Of a stretch of DNA of 62,370 nucleotides, positions 1-8,557 are shown one piece after another. Each line of letters opens with the position of its first letter. Position 1 is the stretch's first letter. The DNA is taken from the NCBI GenBank assembly GCA_900545665.1, contig UQZU01000010.1, forward strand, positions 1 to 62,370, given 5' to 3'. This stretch comes from an uncultured Collinsella sp. (GTDB taxonomy: Bacteria; Actinomycetota; Coriobacteriia; Coriobacteriales; Coriobacteriaceae). The notes below the pieces were generated by a model. That model was not told the origin of the DNA. It saw nothing but the letters and a program-made list of their open reading frames with translations, and searched no databases. The position numbers were made by a program, and so were the translations under genes.

Positions 1-11
1 GATGCAGCGTA

Positions 12-45
12 GTCTCGTGGGCTCGGAGATGTGTATAAGAGACAG
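12..45 (+). other. Nextera transposase adapter remnant
   Basis: These 34 bases match the Illumina Nextera read-2 adapter from memory. They end with the 19-base Tn5 mosaic end AGATGTGTATAAGAGACAG at 27-45. Coding sequence of the TetM-like gene starts at base 46 without a gap, so this is library artefact and not genomic sequence. Bases 1-11 are probably artefact too (index or primer side). Confidence 0.95.
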
Positions 46-480
46 CAGCTGTGCCAGCAAAACATCGCGGCCGGGATTCTCCAAATCGATCTTGTTGATA
101 AAGATGAACGTCGGGATGTCATAGCGCGCAAGCAGGCGCCACAGGGTCTCGGTGTGCCCCTGCACGCCATCGTTGGCGCCCACAACCAAAATCGCATAGT
201 CGAGTGCGCGCAGCGTGCGCTCCGCCTCGGCCGAAAAATCAACGTGGCCGGGCGCATCCACGAGCATGACGTGGGTATCGCCGTGGTCGAGTACAGCCTG
301 CGACGAGAAGATCGTAATGCCACGCTCGCGCTCGATCGCGTTAGTGTCCAGATGCGAATCGCCATCGTCCACGCGGCCGCGCTTGCGAATGCGGCCCGCG
401 TTGAACAGCATGGCCTCGGCCAACGTGGTCTTGCCGGCATCGACATGCGCCAAGATTCCAACGACCGCTTGCTTCGACAT
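46..480 (-). CDS. TetM-like translational GTPase (ribosomal protection family), partial
   Basis: This is the N-terminal 145 codons of an EF-G-like GTPase, read leftwards from ATG at 480 and cut by the adapter. The P-loop AHVDAGKTTL lies near residues 11-20, followed by the switch I region with ERERGIT, the G3 motif DAPGH and the G4 motif NKID. Spacing and sequence resemble TetM/TetW ribosomal protection proteins more than EF-G. A GAGGAG ribosome site precedes the ATG. Proteins of this type displace tetracycline from the ribosome in resistant strains, but uncharacterised chromosomal relatives are widespread, so resistance cannot be inferred from this fragment. The C-terminal domains that would decide are outside the window. 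Confidence 0.85.
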
Positions 481-667
481 GGCTCTCCTCTTATTGCAAG
501 CCCATCGCACGCGGCAACGGGCGTCCTCGTTCCACACTGGATGATACAATTTACGAGCCGGCGGGCGAAGCGGGCCCTATCCCCCGACCGAGCTCATCGT
601 CCCGCGTTGCCGCGCGGCGATTTTCGTAGGTTCGCGCCTTGCGAAAGCCGGCTTGCAAAACAGCGCA

Positions 668-707
668 GCGAACGAAAATGGCCCCACCCGGAGCCATTTT
701 CGTTCGC
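668..707 (-). terminator. Perfect 15-bp hairpin downstream of the GNAT gene
   Basis: The arms 668-682 (GCGAACGAAAATGGC) and 693-707 are perfectly complementary around a 10-base loop. The hairpin begins about 30 bases past the stop of the leftward acetyltransferase gene. The A and T runs fall inside the arms, so it may work as an intrinsic terminator. The rest of 481-734 shows no supportable gene. Confidence 0.6.
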
Positions 708-734
708 GCGAATTGTTGATACGCGCCCTCGATC

Positions 735-1226
735 TTATGCCTCGCGCAGCCAGTCAAACGCAACACGCGGTGTGCCGTCCGACACATACACGATGCCGGC
801 GCGCTCAAATCCGGCCTTGAGGCTCGCCCCCTGCATGGGCAGGTTGTCCTGATGCGTGTCGATACGCAGGTGATCGGCACGCTCCTTGGCAAAGGCAAAC
901 ATCGCGGCCGCGATACCGTGCACGGTGCCGTCGGACGCCACACGGTGCAGCACGGCGTACGGAGTGTCGCTACGCCATTGACCGTCCTCAATGACGTCAT
1001 AGCACTCGTCCGGGCCCGGTAAAAAGGCAAACGTCGCCACCACGCGGCCGTCGACTTCGCACACATAGCTGCCACCGGCGGCGATATCGGCAGCCAGCTG
1101 CTCGGCAGAAGGCGTGCCCTCGGGCCACTGCGTGGCGTTGCCATGCGCACGCATAAAGGCGCGGGCCGCGTCATAGATAGCCATGACAGTGGGAATGTCG
1201 GTATCGAGGGTTTTTCTGATCATCAC
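735..1226 (-). CDS. GNAT family N-acetyltransferase
   Basis: A 163-residue single-domain protein of the Gcn5-related acetyltransferase fold, which transfers an acetyl group from acetyl-CoA to an amine. The N-terminus (IRKTLDTDIPTVMAIYDAA) fits the usual first strand and helix. The acetyl-CoA-binding region is around residues 98-115 (GTVHGIAAAMFAFAK), and the C-terminal N-P-M-x3-L-x2-GF pattern is the usual motif B. GTG at 1226 sits 7 bases from a GAGG ribosome site; the next codon, ATG at 1223, is an alternative start. The acceptor substrate cannot be told from sequence. Confidence 0.85.
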   Translation of the reverse strand: MMIRKTLDTDIPTVMAIYDAARAFMRAHGNATQWPEGTPSAEQLAADIAAGGSYVCEVDGRVVATFAFLPGPDECYDVIEDGQWRSDTPYAVLHRVASDGTVHGIAAAMFAFAKERADHLRIDTHQDNLPMQGASLKAGFERAGIVYVSDGTPRVAFDWLREA

Positions 1227-1300
1227 GCGGCGACCTCACGTTTATTGGTATCACTTTGATTGGGCAATGATACCAGCGTTTGGAGAGGGGCACGAAGCAG

Positions 1301-1597
1301 ATGGGGAGCAAAAAGCGAGCCGCTTGGTCAAAAGCCAAAAGCGAGTTTTTGGGCGCTGCCACGGGCGGCGATATGAGCGACCTGTTTGCGCGCGAAGACG
1401 AGCGCCGCGACGCCCTGAACGCCGAGCGCGATGAAGCCTGGCGCTACAAGTCGTGCGAACGCAAAAACCGTTACGACACACGCGCCGAGGCCGAGGCCGT
1501 TATGGCCGACTGCGAAAACCGCGGACGGCGCGGTTTGGCCTGCTACAAATGCGAATACTGCGGTGGATGGCACCTGACGTCGCACCCTTGGAAATAG
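1301..1597 (+). CDS. Small zinc-ribbon hypothetical protein
   Basis: A 98-residue basic, charged protein. The N-terminal half is rich in Ala, Arg and Glu and probably helical. The C-terminal half has CERKNRYDTRAEAE, then CYKCEYCGGWHLTSH, a plausible metal site made of Cys and His ligands. ATG at 1301 is chosen because GGAGAGGGG lies 10 bases upstream; an in-frame TTG at 1280 has no ribosome site. Small proteins with the pattern Y-x-C-x2-C-x2-WHLT are common in Actinomycetota and phages, but I know of no established function. Confidence 0.75.
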   Translation: MGSKKRAAWSKAKSEFLGAATGGDMSDLFAREDERRDALNAERDEAWRYKSCERKNRYDTRAEAEAVMADCENRGRRGLACYKCEYCGGWHLTSHPWK

Positions 1598-1645
1598 GCG
1601 CCGCATCGGCACGGCATTGACGGAGTGCCGGCCATCGTACGCAAG

Positions 1646-2350
1646 CTACGGGCGCGGCGGCACCAAAACATCGTAGCGAACGGCCTTGCCCGCAAGCTGA
1701 TAGCTCGGCTTAACGCCGGCAAGCAGCGGGCCCTTCACCGGCCGCTTGATAACGACCTTGTGCGGGTGTACCGCAAGCGCAGCTTCGACCAGCGTCTCCT
1801 CATCGGCACACGGCTGCTCCAGATGGTGCAAGAGTTGGAATTTCTTTTTAACCGCCGCGCTCTTGGTGCGTCCGGGAAACATGGGGTCCAGATACACCAC
1901 GTCGGGAGCGGTGAGCTCGCCCCGCCCGATCAGCTCAGCTGTATGGTAAAGGCCGGCAATGCTGTCCTCGCCCGCATGTAAGCGCATGCGCGCCACGGCT
2001 GTCGCAAGCGCCGGATCATCTGCCGCGCGATCCAAAGCATCCTTGAGGAGCGCCGCGATCACGCAATCCTGCTCATACAGATCGACGGTAAAGCCCGCGG
2101 CCGCCAGCAGCAGCGAATCCTCGCCAAAGCCTGCCGTGGCGTCAATCGCCCATGGGCTCTCGATGTCTTTTGCGCGCGCAGCCTTTACCAGCAGTTCTTG
2201 CTGCAGACGGCCCTGCTTGAGCCGTGGAAGCATGCGGCCAAAATCGGCACGCAGCTCCATCGTGCCGTCGGTGAGCGTGAGGCCCTCGGACTTCCCGATT
2301 AGCTCAAGCCCCGCGGACCGAGCAACAGAAAAGGGATCGACGACGCCCAT
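1646..2350 (-). CDS. rsmJ: 16S rRNA (guanine1516-N2)-methyltransferase RsmJ-like
   Basis: A 234-residue SAM-dependent methyltransferase. The RsmJ family methylates N2 of G1516 (E. coli numbering) in 16S rRNA. The SAM-binding motif is AIDATAGFGEDSLLLAAAG near residues 88-106. The family signature VYLDPMFPGRTKSAAVKKK is near residue 151, and KVVIKRPVKGPLL with a terminal RYDVLV strand follows. The start has AAGGAG 5 bases upstream. A 47-residue membrane protein gene on the same strand lies just upstream and may be cotranscribed. Confidence 0.88.
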   Translation of the reverse strand: MGVVDPFSVARSAGLELIGKSEGLTLTDGTMELRADFGRMLPRLKQGRLQQELLVKAARAKDIESPWAIDATAGFGEDSLLLAAAGFTVDLYEQDCVIAALLKDALDRAADDPALATAVARMRLHAGEDSIAGLYHTAELIGRGELTAPDVVYLDPMFPGRTKSAAVKKKFQLLHHLEQPCADEETLVEAALAVHPHKVVIKRPVKGPLLAGVKPSYQLAGKAVRYDVLVPPRP

Positions 2351-2413
2351 GGGTACTCCTTAACAAGCAAAACGAATACGCGAGCGCCGTTTATGTCGGC
2401 ACCCAACCGTCCG

Positions 2414-2557
2414 CTATTGTCCCACATGCGACATGGCCCACAGCATCCCAATGCAAAGCACCGCCATCAATCCCGTGCACACGGCAGCGATCACAGAATC
2501 ACCCATGCGCCTTCCCAACGACCGCGGCTCATGCACTTGCCCTGCTCCGTACATCAT
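2414..2557 (-). CDS. 47-residue single-span membrane protein
   Basis: A short frame: ATG at 2557 (a second ATG follows at once), ending at a TAG at 2414-2416. An excellent ribosome site, AAGGAGGA, lies just upstream. The protein has a short charged N-terminus with Arg-rich stretch EPRSLGRRMGD and one hydrophobic helix, SVIAAVCTGLMAVLCIGMLW, then a short tail ending in GQ. Strong ribosome site plus clean topology support translation. No family is recognised. It precedes rsmJ on the same strand. Confidence 0.6.
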   Translation of the reverse strand: MMYGAGQVHEPRSLGRRMGDSVIAAVCTGLMAVLCIGMLWAMSHVGQ

Positions 2558-2790
2558 GGCTCCTCCTTGAGACCAACTCCTTGTTACGGCCTCATCATCT
2601 CAGCGCCGCACATGAGCTGCCATCGATTTGGCTTACGTCCAGCTTTCCCTTTTGAAAGGTTGGGTTGGGCCGCGCGGGCTCAAAGCGCTTTCAGGCGCAT
2701 GCATCGCCGCGTTGAACTACAATGTGCTTCACCATATGTGCAGCACATTGGGTGCGCCAAGTTGGCGTACTCGTATCGAAAGGACCAGCC

Positions 2791-3192
2791 ATGAGCTTCA
2801 CTCGCAAGACTCTCAAAATCCTTGCTCTCATCTACTTTGTTTTGGGTATCGCCAGCCTCGTCACCGCCGGCGTCGGTATCGCCACGGGCGGTCTCGATTC
2901 CACGTACGGTTCGTACGCCACGCTCGCAGCGGTCGTGCTTATCGCCAAGGGTCTCGTCGACCTTGCCGCAGGCGTCGCCGGTATCAAGGGCGCCAACAAG
3001 CCTTCGCAGGTGGACGGCGCGTTTAAGCTCGGTATTGTTGCCGCGGTCGCCACGCTTGCCCAAGCGGTGCTCACGCTTCCCGCGTTTGGCGGCGACGCCA
3101 TCAACTTTGGCGCCTTTGTCATCGTGGTGTACGACCTGTTCTTTGTTCAGCAGGCACACGCCGTTAAGGCCGAGAACAAGGACCGCCTATAA
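2791..3192 (+). CDS. Four-helix membrane protein, function unknown
   Basis: A 133-residue protein made almost wholly of four hydrophobic segments, roughly residues 10-32, 45-65, 82-102 and 108-126. The internal loops are short (GIKGANKPSQVDG) and the C-terminus is charged (HAVKAENKDRL). ATG at 2791 is preferred because GAAAGGA lies just upstream. It resembles the small four-helix membrane proteins common in gut Actinomycetota, but no specific family or substrate is recognised. A terminator follows. Confidence 0.75.
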   Translation: MSFTRKTLKILALIYFVLGIASLVTAGVGIATGGLDSTYGSYATLAAVVLIAKGLVDLAAGVAGIKGANKPSQVDGAFKLGIVAAVATLAQAVLTLPAFGGDAINFGAFVIVVYDLFFVQQAHAVKAENKDRL

Positions 3193-3228
3193 GCGCTCGC
3201 TTCTCATAACCTCTGCAGCCAAGCAACT

Positions 3229-3268
3229 AAAAAGGGCCGATCGCGCATCTCCGCGGTCGGCCCTTTAC
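3229..3268. terminator. Bidirectional intrinsic terminator
   Basis: AAAGGGCCGATCGCG pairs with CGCGGTCGGCCCTTT with one G-T type mismatch, flanked by A and T runs. It lies between the convergent membrane-protein gene and rlmA, so it can end transcription from both sides. Confidence 0.8.
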
Positions 3269-3320
3269 GTTTGCCCAGATAAAACCTACCAAAATAAACC
3301 TGTCCCTTTTTGGCAGGTTG

Positions 3321-4136
3321 TTAGCTGTGGCGGTACTCGGCGATGATGAAGTCGATGTCAGTCTGAAGGGTATCGAGGTTTGCCAGGCGCTCTTTGTCGG
3401 CGGGGCGCGTGCGGTAGTAGTACGGCGTCATCTGGAACACCGCCTCGATGTCCGCCTGGGTCTGAAGCGTAATATTCGCAGACACCCGCTGCGTTCCGAC
3501 CAACTCGAGCTCGGTGGTCTGCGGCAGCTTCTCGTCATTAAGATATGGCGTGTCGTAGAGCACCTCCTTGAGCCCAAACAAATGACGGGCACCCGGCACC
3601 ACGGTATAGAGTGAGCCCTCTGGCGCCAGCACGCGGGCAAACTCACGCTCGTTAAAGGGAGCGAAGAGCTCGGTCACCATATCGAAGGCGCCGTCCGCCA
3701 CGGGGATGTCCTTCATGTTGGCCACGAAATAGGTCGCATCGCCGCGCTTGGCGGCCAGGCGCACCATCTCTTTGCCCAAGTCGAACCCGTAAGCGCCCAC
3801 GCCCGGCACCGCGCCCATGGCACTCGTGTAATAGCCCTCGCCGCAGCAAATATCGAGCAGCGTCATGGGATCTTTCGTAAACGCGGCGCGCCCAGACACC
3901 TGCTTGCGCACCAGCTCAACCATCGCATCGCGCAACGGCGCATAGTATCCACGGTTCAGAAAGTCACGACGGCTGCGTGCCTGCGACTTGGGATCGCCCA
4001 TGGAGTCGCCGCTCTTGGACGAACGTAGTAGATATAGATAGCCCTCGCGAGCTCGGTCAAACCGGTGCCCGCCCGCACATGCAGCACCACGCTCGTCGTC
4101 CACCAACGGCTCATGGCAAACGGGACACAACAACAT
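3321..4136 (-). CDS. rlmA: 23S rRNA (guanine-N1)-methyltransferase, RlmA family
   Basis: A 271-residue methyltransferase. The N-terminal zinc site is visible as C4-P-V-C7 and C20-x3-H24, followed by FDRAREGYLYLL, typical of RlmA proteins, which methylate N1 of G745 or G748 in 23S rRNA. The SAM motif is LLDICCGEGYYTSAM near residue 90. Start ATG has AAGGAG upstream. The RlmA-II (TlrB) branch can confer macrolide resistance; I cannot place this protein in branch I or II from sequence alone. It converges with the membrane protein at 2791. Confidence 0.88.
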   Translation of the reverse strand: MLLCPVCHEPLVDDERGAACAGGHRFDRAREGYLYLLRSSKSGDSMGDPKSQARSRRDFLNRGYYAPLRDAMVELVRKQVSGRAAFTKDPMTLLDICCGEGYYTSAMGAVPGVGAYGFDLGKEMVRLAAKRGDATYFVANMKDIPVADGAFDMVTELFAPFNEREFARVLAPEGSLYTVVPGARHLFGLKEVLYDTPYLNDEKLPQTTELELVGTQRVSANITLQTQADIEAVFQMTPYYYRTRPADKERLANLDTLQTDIDFIIAEYRHS

Positions 4137-4199
4137 GGCAACTCCTTAGCGCGAACAACACAACGCCCACCATTGTCGCACGCCTTCCCCGCCTAGTCA

Positions 4200-4276
4200 T
4201 TGGGGACGTTCTTGAATGACTAGTTAGAAGAGATAAGGAGTGTCCCCAGCTGCCGGCAGAAAAGGAACGTCCCCAA
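4200..4276. repeat. REP-like palindrome, GGGGAC/GTCCCC family
   Basis: TTGGGGACGTTC (4200-4211) and GAACGTCCCCAA (4265-4276) are perfect inverted repeats. Between them are a TGACTAGTTAG segment and a second GTCCCCAGCTGCCGGCAG block. Related copies occur at 16506-16563 and, more degenerate, at 24557-24577 and 27748-27808. The arrangement resembles REP sequences moved by RAYT transposases, but no such gene is in the window. Confidence 0.65.
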
Positions 4277-4352
4277 GTGCCGACTGGTTGCATTAGGAGT
4301 ATCATCATCTGCGCAAATAAGCACGAAAGAGCATGTTAGAGATTGAGAGCGT

Positions 4353-5735
4353 ATGGCTGACACCGTATCTAAGCACATTGACATGACCACCGGCTCGCTG
4401 TGGCGCAATATTCCCCTGTTCGCCTTCCCCGTGGCCGCCACGAGCATCTTGGAGCAGCTGTCGAACCTCATCGCCACGGTCATTATCGGTAACTTCTCGG
4501 GCGACCAGGGAACCCTCGCCATGGCGGCGGTCGGCTCCAATGTTCCGCTTACCAGTCTTATGCTCAACTTGTTTATTGGCATGTCGCTTGGCTCCAACGT
4601 GGTCATCGCCAACGCTATCGGCCGCAACGATCAGAACATGGTCAAACGCGCCGTCCATACCTCGATTTTAATGGCGCTCGTGGGCTTTGTCGTCATTGCG
4701 CTGGGCGAGATCTTTGCCGAGCCCATGCTCGCCGCGCTCAATGTTCCCGCCGAAACCATGCCGCTCGCTTCGCTCTACCTGCGCGTCTTTTTGCTCAGCA
4801 TGCCCTCAATCTTGCTCTACAACTTTGAGGCCGCGATCTTCCGCTCCGTCGGCATCACCCGCATGCCGCTGCAGGCGCTTGCCGTGTCCACCGTCCTCAA
4901 CATTGGCCTGGACCTCATCTTTGTCCCCGTACTCCACTGGGGTGTCGCGGGCGTCGCCATCGCCACCGCCATCGCCTACACCGTCAGCGCCGCCACACTC
5001 TTTATCCGCCTGCTCAAGACCGACTCCGTCGTCCGCGTCACCCCACGCGACCTGGCTATCGACCCCGTCGCCCTCAAGCGCATCGTCAAGATCGGCCTGC
5101 CCGCCGGCATCCAAAGCGCCGTCTTTGCCGTAGCCAACATCATCATCCAGTCCGCCATCAACAGCCTGGGCACCGAGGTCATGGCGGCATCGAGCGCCGC
5201 TATGAGCTTGGAGTACGTATGCTACAACCTGCTCAACAGCTTTAGCCAGGCTTGCACCACCTTTGTGGGACAAAACCACGGTGCCCGCCAGATCGACCGC
5301 TGCACCAAAACGCTCAAGGTCTGCCTGGTCGAAGGCGGTATCGTTGCACTCATCACGATTATCGTTATTGTTGGCCTGGGGCGCGAGATCTTGTCGCTGT
5401 TCAACAGCGATCCCAACATCGTCTCGATCGGCTATATCCGCGTATGTTCGATCTTCCCGGCGTACGCCTTTAGCATGTTCTACGAAAACATGTCAGGCTA
5501 CCTGCGCGGCTTTGGTATCTCGCTCACGCCCGCCCTCATCACCATGATCTGCGTCTGCGGCATCCGCTTCTATTGGGTGTTCTGCGTGTTCCCGCACTTC
5601 CGCACCTTTGCGAACATCATGATGGTCTACCCCATCAGCCTGGGCACCACGGCGTTCTTTATGGTCGTGGCGGTGCTACTCTGCCACCCGGCACGCACCT
5701 ATCGCGCCACCCAAGCCAAAGCGACAGCCCGCTAA
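4353..5735 (+). CDS. MATE family efflux transporter
   Basis: A 460-residue polytopic protein with about twelve hydrophobic segments in two related halves, the usual MATE layout. The N-terminal signature DMTTGSLWRNIPLFAFPVAA and the TVIIGNF segment fit the family. MATE proteins export cationic drugs or metabolites in exchange for Na+ or H+. The ribosome site before ATG 4353 is weak (GAGAGC). The gene stands alone between rlmA and the convergent LysR gene, with no linked regulator to indicate a substrate. Confidence 0.92.
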   Translation: MADTVSKHIDMTTGSLWRNIPLFAFPVAATSILEQLSNLIATVIIGNFSGDQGTLAMAAVGSNVPLTSLMLNLFIGMSLGSNVVIANAIGRNDQNMVKRAVHTSILMALVGFVVIALGEIFAEPMLAALNVPAETMPLASLYLRVFLLSMPSILLYNFEAAIFRSVGITRMPLQALAVSTVLNIGLDLIFVPVLHWGVAGVAIATAIAYTVSAATLFIRLLKTDSVVRVTPRDLAIDPVALKRIVKIGLPAGIQSAVFAVANIIIQSAINSLGTEVMAASSAAMSLEYVCYNLLNSFSQACTTFVGQNHGARQIDRCTKTLKVCLVEGGIVALITIIVIVGLGREILSLFNSDPNIVSIGYIRVCSIFPAYAFSMFYENMSGYLRGFGISLTPALITMICVCGIRFYWVFCVFPHFRTFANIMMVYPISLGTTAFFMVVAVLLCHPARTYRATQAKATAR

Positions 5736-5762
5736 ACACCGCACCCAACGCTACGCCAGTCA

Positions 5763-6629
5763 TTAATTGACAATATGTGAGCTCATATAGTCGATAAAGC
5801 GCCTCGTGGCGATAGGCATGGTGTCCCAGCTGCGCCAGGCCGCCACTACGTCGCGCGAGGGGGCGTGCACGATGGGACGTACGCGAATATCGGCACGCAT
5901 GCCCTCCGCAGTACGACGGTAGAGCATACTCACGCCTAGGCCCTCCTCCACCATCGCCATGATGGTGTAGTCGTCGGTGACCTCGCTCGTCACGTGCGGC
6001 GACAGGCCATGCGCCGCGAATGCATCGAGCACCAGACTCTGTTCGCCCTCATCCAGCAGCACAAACGGCTCGGACGCCAGGTCGGCGAGTGTCACCTTTT
6101 CCTTTGCCGTCAGCGGATGCGCGGCCGGCAACAATGCCACCAACTCGTCGTGATAGACCACGCGCTTCTCGAGCCCAGCGGTAAATCCGCGCGCCGTAAA
6201 ACAAAAGTCAACCACGCCATCGTGCACCCACTGGGCGTTGCGCGTGTAATCGCCCTGCTTGAGGGTAAAGTGCACGCCAGGGTGCAGGGCTCCAAAGTCG
6301 CGAATCACGCGCGGCAACACGGTTCGACTCACGTTGGTAAACGTCGCAATGCGAATATCAGTCGACGAAAGCCCCAGCAGCTCCTGGCGCTTGCCCTCGA
6401 GCTCGGCCTCGGCGGTCACGATCTGGCGCAGGTACGGCAGATACTGCTTGCCGTCGCGCGTAAGCGACACGCCCTGCTTACCGCGCTCAATAAGCGTGGT
6501 ACCCAGCTCGCGCTCGAGCGCCTTGACGGCCTGGCTCACCGCACTTTGCGTATAGCCCAGCTCGTCCGCTGCGCCCTTAAGACTGCCGCGATCGACCACC
6601 ATACAAACAATCTGATACCGCGATGCCAT
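5763..6629 (-). CDS. LysR family transcriptional regulator
   Basis: A 288-residue regulator with an N-terminal winged helix-turn-helix (residues 1-60, GSLKGAADELGYTQSAVSQAVKALE) and a C-terminal periplasmic-binding-protein-like effector domain. A GGAGG ribosome site precedes the ATG. It is divergent from an EamA-type exporter at 6788, across a 158-base gap that contains a short palindrome. LysR proteins usually control the divergent gene, so the transporter is the likely target. The inducer is unknown. Confidence 0.9.
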   Translation of the reverse strand: MASRYQIVCMVVDRGSLKGAADELGYTQSAVSQAVKALERELGTTLIERGKQGVSLTRDGKQYLPYLRQIVTAEAELEGKRQELLGLSSTDIRIATFTNVSRTVLPRVIRDFGALHPGVHFTLKQGDYTRNAQWVHDGVVDFCFTARGFTAGLEKRVVYHDELVALLPAAHPLTAKEKVTLADLASEPFVLLDEGEQSLVLDAFAAHGLSPHVTSEVTDDYTIMAMVEEGLGVSMLYRRTAEGMRADIRVRPIVHAPSRDVVAAWRSWDTMPIATRRFIDYMSSHIVN

Positions 6630-6688
6630 CGTGCCTCCACATCACTGCAGCCGTAAAACGTTTTGCCAGTGCTTTTTCTGCCTACATT

Positions 6689-6707
6689 AGTATTTCTTAA
6701 TCATACT
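6689..6707. promoter_or_regulatory. Candidate LysR operator between LysR and EamA genes
   Basis: AGTAT and ATACT form a perfect inverted repeat around nine A/T-rich bases. It lies in the divergent spacer, where LysR regulators usually bind T-N11-A-like sites. The assignment to this LysR protein is inferred from position only. Confidence 0.45.
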
Positions 6708-6787
6708 GAAGATACATTCGCTTTACTACATCCACATCTGGGAGCAGAATCCTTTTTGCGAAACCGTTCTGTAACAAAAGGAGTCCC

Positions 6788-7690
6788 ATGGATCGCAAAA
6801 AAGCAATCGCGCTCTCATTTTCCGTTCCCGTCGCATGGGGCTTTTCGTATCCCCTCATGAAGATCGGCATGGACAGCATGAACGCCACGAGCATCGTTGC
6901 GCTACGCTGCATCATCGCCTTTGTGGTCTGCCTGCTGCTCTTCCACAAGCGCGCTTTCCGCATCAACCGCGACCTTATGGTCCGTGCCGCCATCATCGGC
7001 GCCATTATGGCAACCGAGCTCACCTGCATGTGCCTGGGCTCCAGCCTCACCTCCGCCTCCACTGCCGGCTTTTTGCAGAGCCTGACGGTCGTGATCGTAC
7101 CGTTTGCCAACGCCGCCCTGCTGCGTCGCGCCCCCGAGCGCAAAGTGCTCGTCGGCACCGCCATCGTCACCTGCGGCATGCTGCTGCTCTCGGGCGCCGA
7201 CTTTACCAGCCTGAACCCGGGCGCGATCATCATGCTGCTCTCCGCCTTTGTCTACGCCGGACACATCATTGTGGCGAAGCGCTTTGTCGAAGATGTCGAC
7301 CCGCTGGCTCTGGGCGTTTGGCAGCTGGGCTTTGGCGGCTTGTTCTCGGGCATCGCCGCATTCACCTTTGGCGGCTTCACGCTTCCCGGCACGCCGGGCG
7401 AGGTCGTAGTCGTCGTCGCGCTCGCACTCATCTGCTCTGCCTACGGCTTTATCACCCAGACGCTCGTGCAGCCCCACGTGCCTGCCGAGACCACCGGCTT
7501 TGCCTTCTCGCTCGAGCCGGTCTGCTCCGCCGTCTTTTCGTTCTTCCTAGTCGGTGAGGTCCTGAGCCCCATCGCCTTCCTGGGTGCAGCTCTCATCCTC
7601 ACCGGCGTCATGGCGGCAACCGTGCAGCTTCCGCGCCTCCGCGCACATGGACAGGCTCGCATGGCAGGAGCGCCCGAGCACGTCTCGTAG
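6788..7690 (+). CDS. EamA/DMT family metabolite exporter
   Basis: A 300-residue protein with about ten hydrophobic segments as two EamA repeats. SFSVPVAWGFSYPLMKIGMD at the start and the second-half signature GFAFSLEPVCSAVFSFFLVG are typical of drug/metabolite transporters of the RhaT/YdcZ/YedA type. The ribosome site is AAAAGGAG before ATG 6788. The divergent LysR gene suggests it exports the molecule, or a relative of it, sensed by that regulator. Confidence 0.9.
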   Translation: MDRKKAIALSFSVPVAWGFSYPLMKIGMDSMNATSIVALRCIIAFVVCLLLFHKRAFRINRDLMVRAAIIGAIMATELTCMCLGSSLTSASTAGFLQSLTVVIVPFANAALLRRAPERKVLVGTAIVTCGMLLLSGADFTSLNPGAIIMLLSAFVYAGHIIVAKRFVEDVDPLALGVWQLGFGGLFSGIAAFTFGGFTLPGTPGEVVVVVALALICSAYGFITQTLVQPHVPAETTGFAFSLEPVCSAVFSFFLVGEVLSPIAFLGAALILTGVMAATVQLPRLRAHGQARMAGAPEHVS

Positions 7691-7778
7691 ACCCCACTCT
7701 TCATACAGCCGCGGCATAAAGGCAACCGGTGCGCCTTTACAATAGATGCCAACAGAGCATCTGACGTAAAGGAGCCCC

Positions 7779-8504
7779 ATGGACGCCGCGACCCGCGACC
7801 GCAACATAGCGACTTGGTTAGGCGATGCGCCGCAGCCGGTACGTGACACTACGAACCAGCTGCTCGAGCGCATCGCCCTTTTGCGTACCGAGCAAACCAT
7901 CTACCCGGCACAAGACGACATCCTCAATGCCCTCGCCTACACGCCGGCCGACCAGGTCAAGGTTGTCATCTTGGGTCAAGACCCCTATCACGGACCCAAC
8001 CAGGCAATGGGACTGTCGTTCTCGGTCCCCGCGACGCAAACCAAGTTGCCGCCGAGCCTGCGCAACATTTACAAGGAACTCAAAGCCGATCTGGGTTGTC
8101 CCATTCCCGCCACGGGAGACCTAACCCCATGGGCACAACAGGGCGTCCTGCTCCTCAACACTACGCTCACCGTGTGCGAACATGCCGCGAACTCTCACGC
8201 TAAGCTGGGCTGGAGCACGCTCACCGACTACGTTATCGAGCGCTGCTGTCAGCTGCCCCAACCGGTAGTCTTTTTGGCATGGGGTCGCTTTGCCCAGCAG
8301 ATGGCCGAAGGTAAGCTCGTCGCAACCGGTGCGGGCAAGGCAACCGACAAGTTCTGCCTGGCCTCCACGCACCCCTCGCCGCTTTCGGCCAACCGTGCCA
8401 CGGCAGAACTCCCCGCCTTTATGGGGTCGCGTCCCTTCTCGGCGGCCAATCGGCTACTCGAACAGCACGGCTCGACCCCCGTCAACTGGACTTGCCTCGG
8501 CTAA
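7779..8504 (+). CDS. ung: Uracil-DNA glycosylase, family 1
   Basis: A 241-residue Ung enzyme, which removes uracil from DNA at the start of base excision repair. The water-activating loop LGQDPYHGPNQAMGLSFSVP and the DNA-intercalating loop HPSPLSANR are both intact, with the expected spacing. The ribosome site AAAGGAG is close to ATG 7779. The gene ends just before a strong terminator shared with the convergent SDR gene. Confidence 0.97.
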   Translation: MDAATRDRNIATWLGDAPQPVRDTTNQLLERIALLRTEQTIYPAQDDILNALAYTPADQVKVVILGQDPYHGPNQAMGLSFSVPATQTKLPPSLRNIYKELKADLGCPIPATGDLTPWAQQGVLLLNTTLTVCEHAANSHAKLGWSTLTDYVIERCCQLPQPVVFLAWGRFAQQMAEGKLVATGAGKATDKFCLASTHPSPLSANRATAELPAFMGSRPFSAANRLLEQHGSTPVNWTCLG

Positions 8505-8516
8505 AATCGATACATC

Positions 8517-8556
8517 AAAAACGCGCCCGACGCAATCTTGCCATCGGGCGCGTTTT
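8517..8556. terminator. Bidirectional intrinsic terminator
   Basis: AAAACGCGCCCGACG pairs with CATCGGGCGCGTTTT around a short loop. It lies between convergent ung and the SDR gene, with A and T runs on both flanks. Confidence 0.85.
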
Positions 8557-8557
8557 G

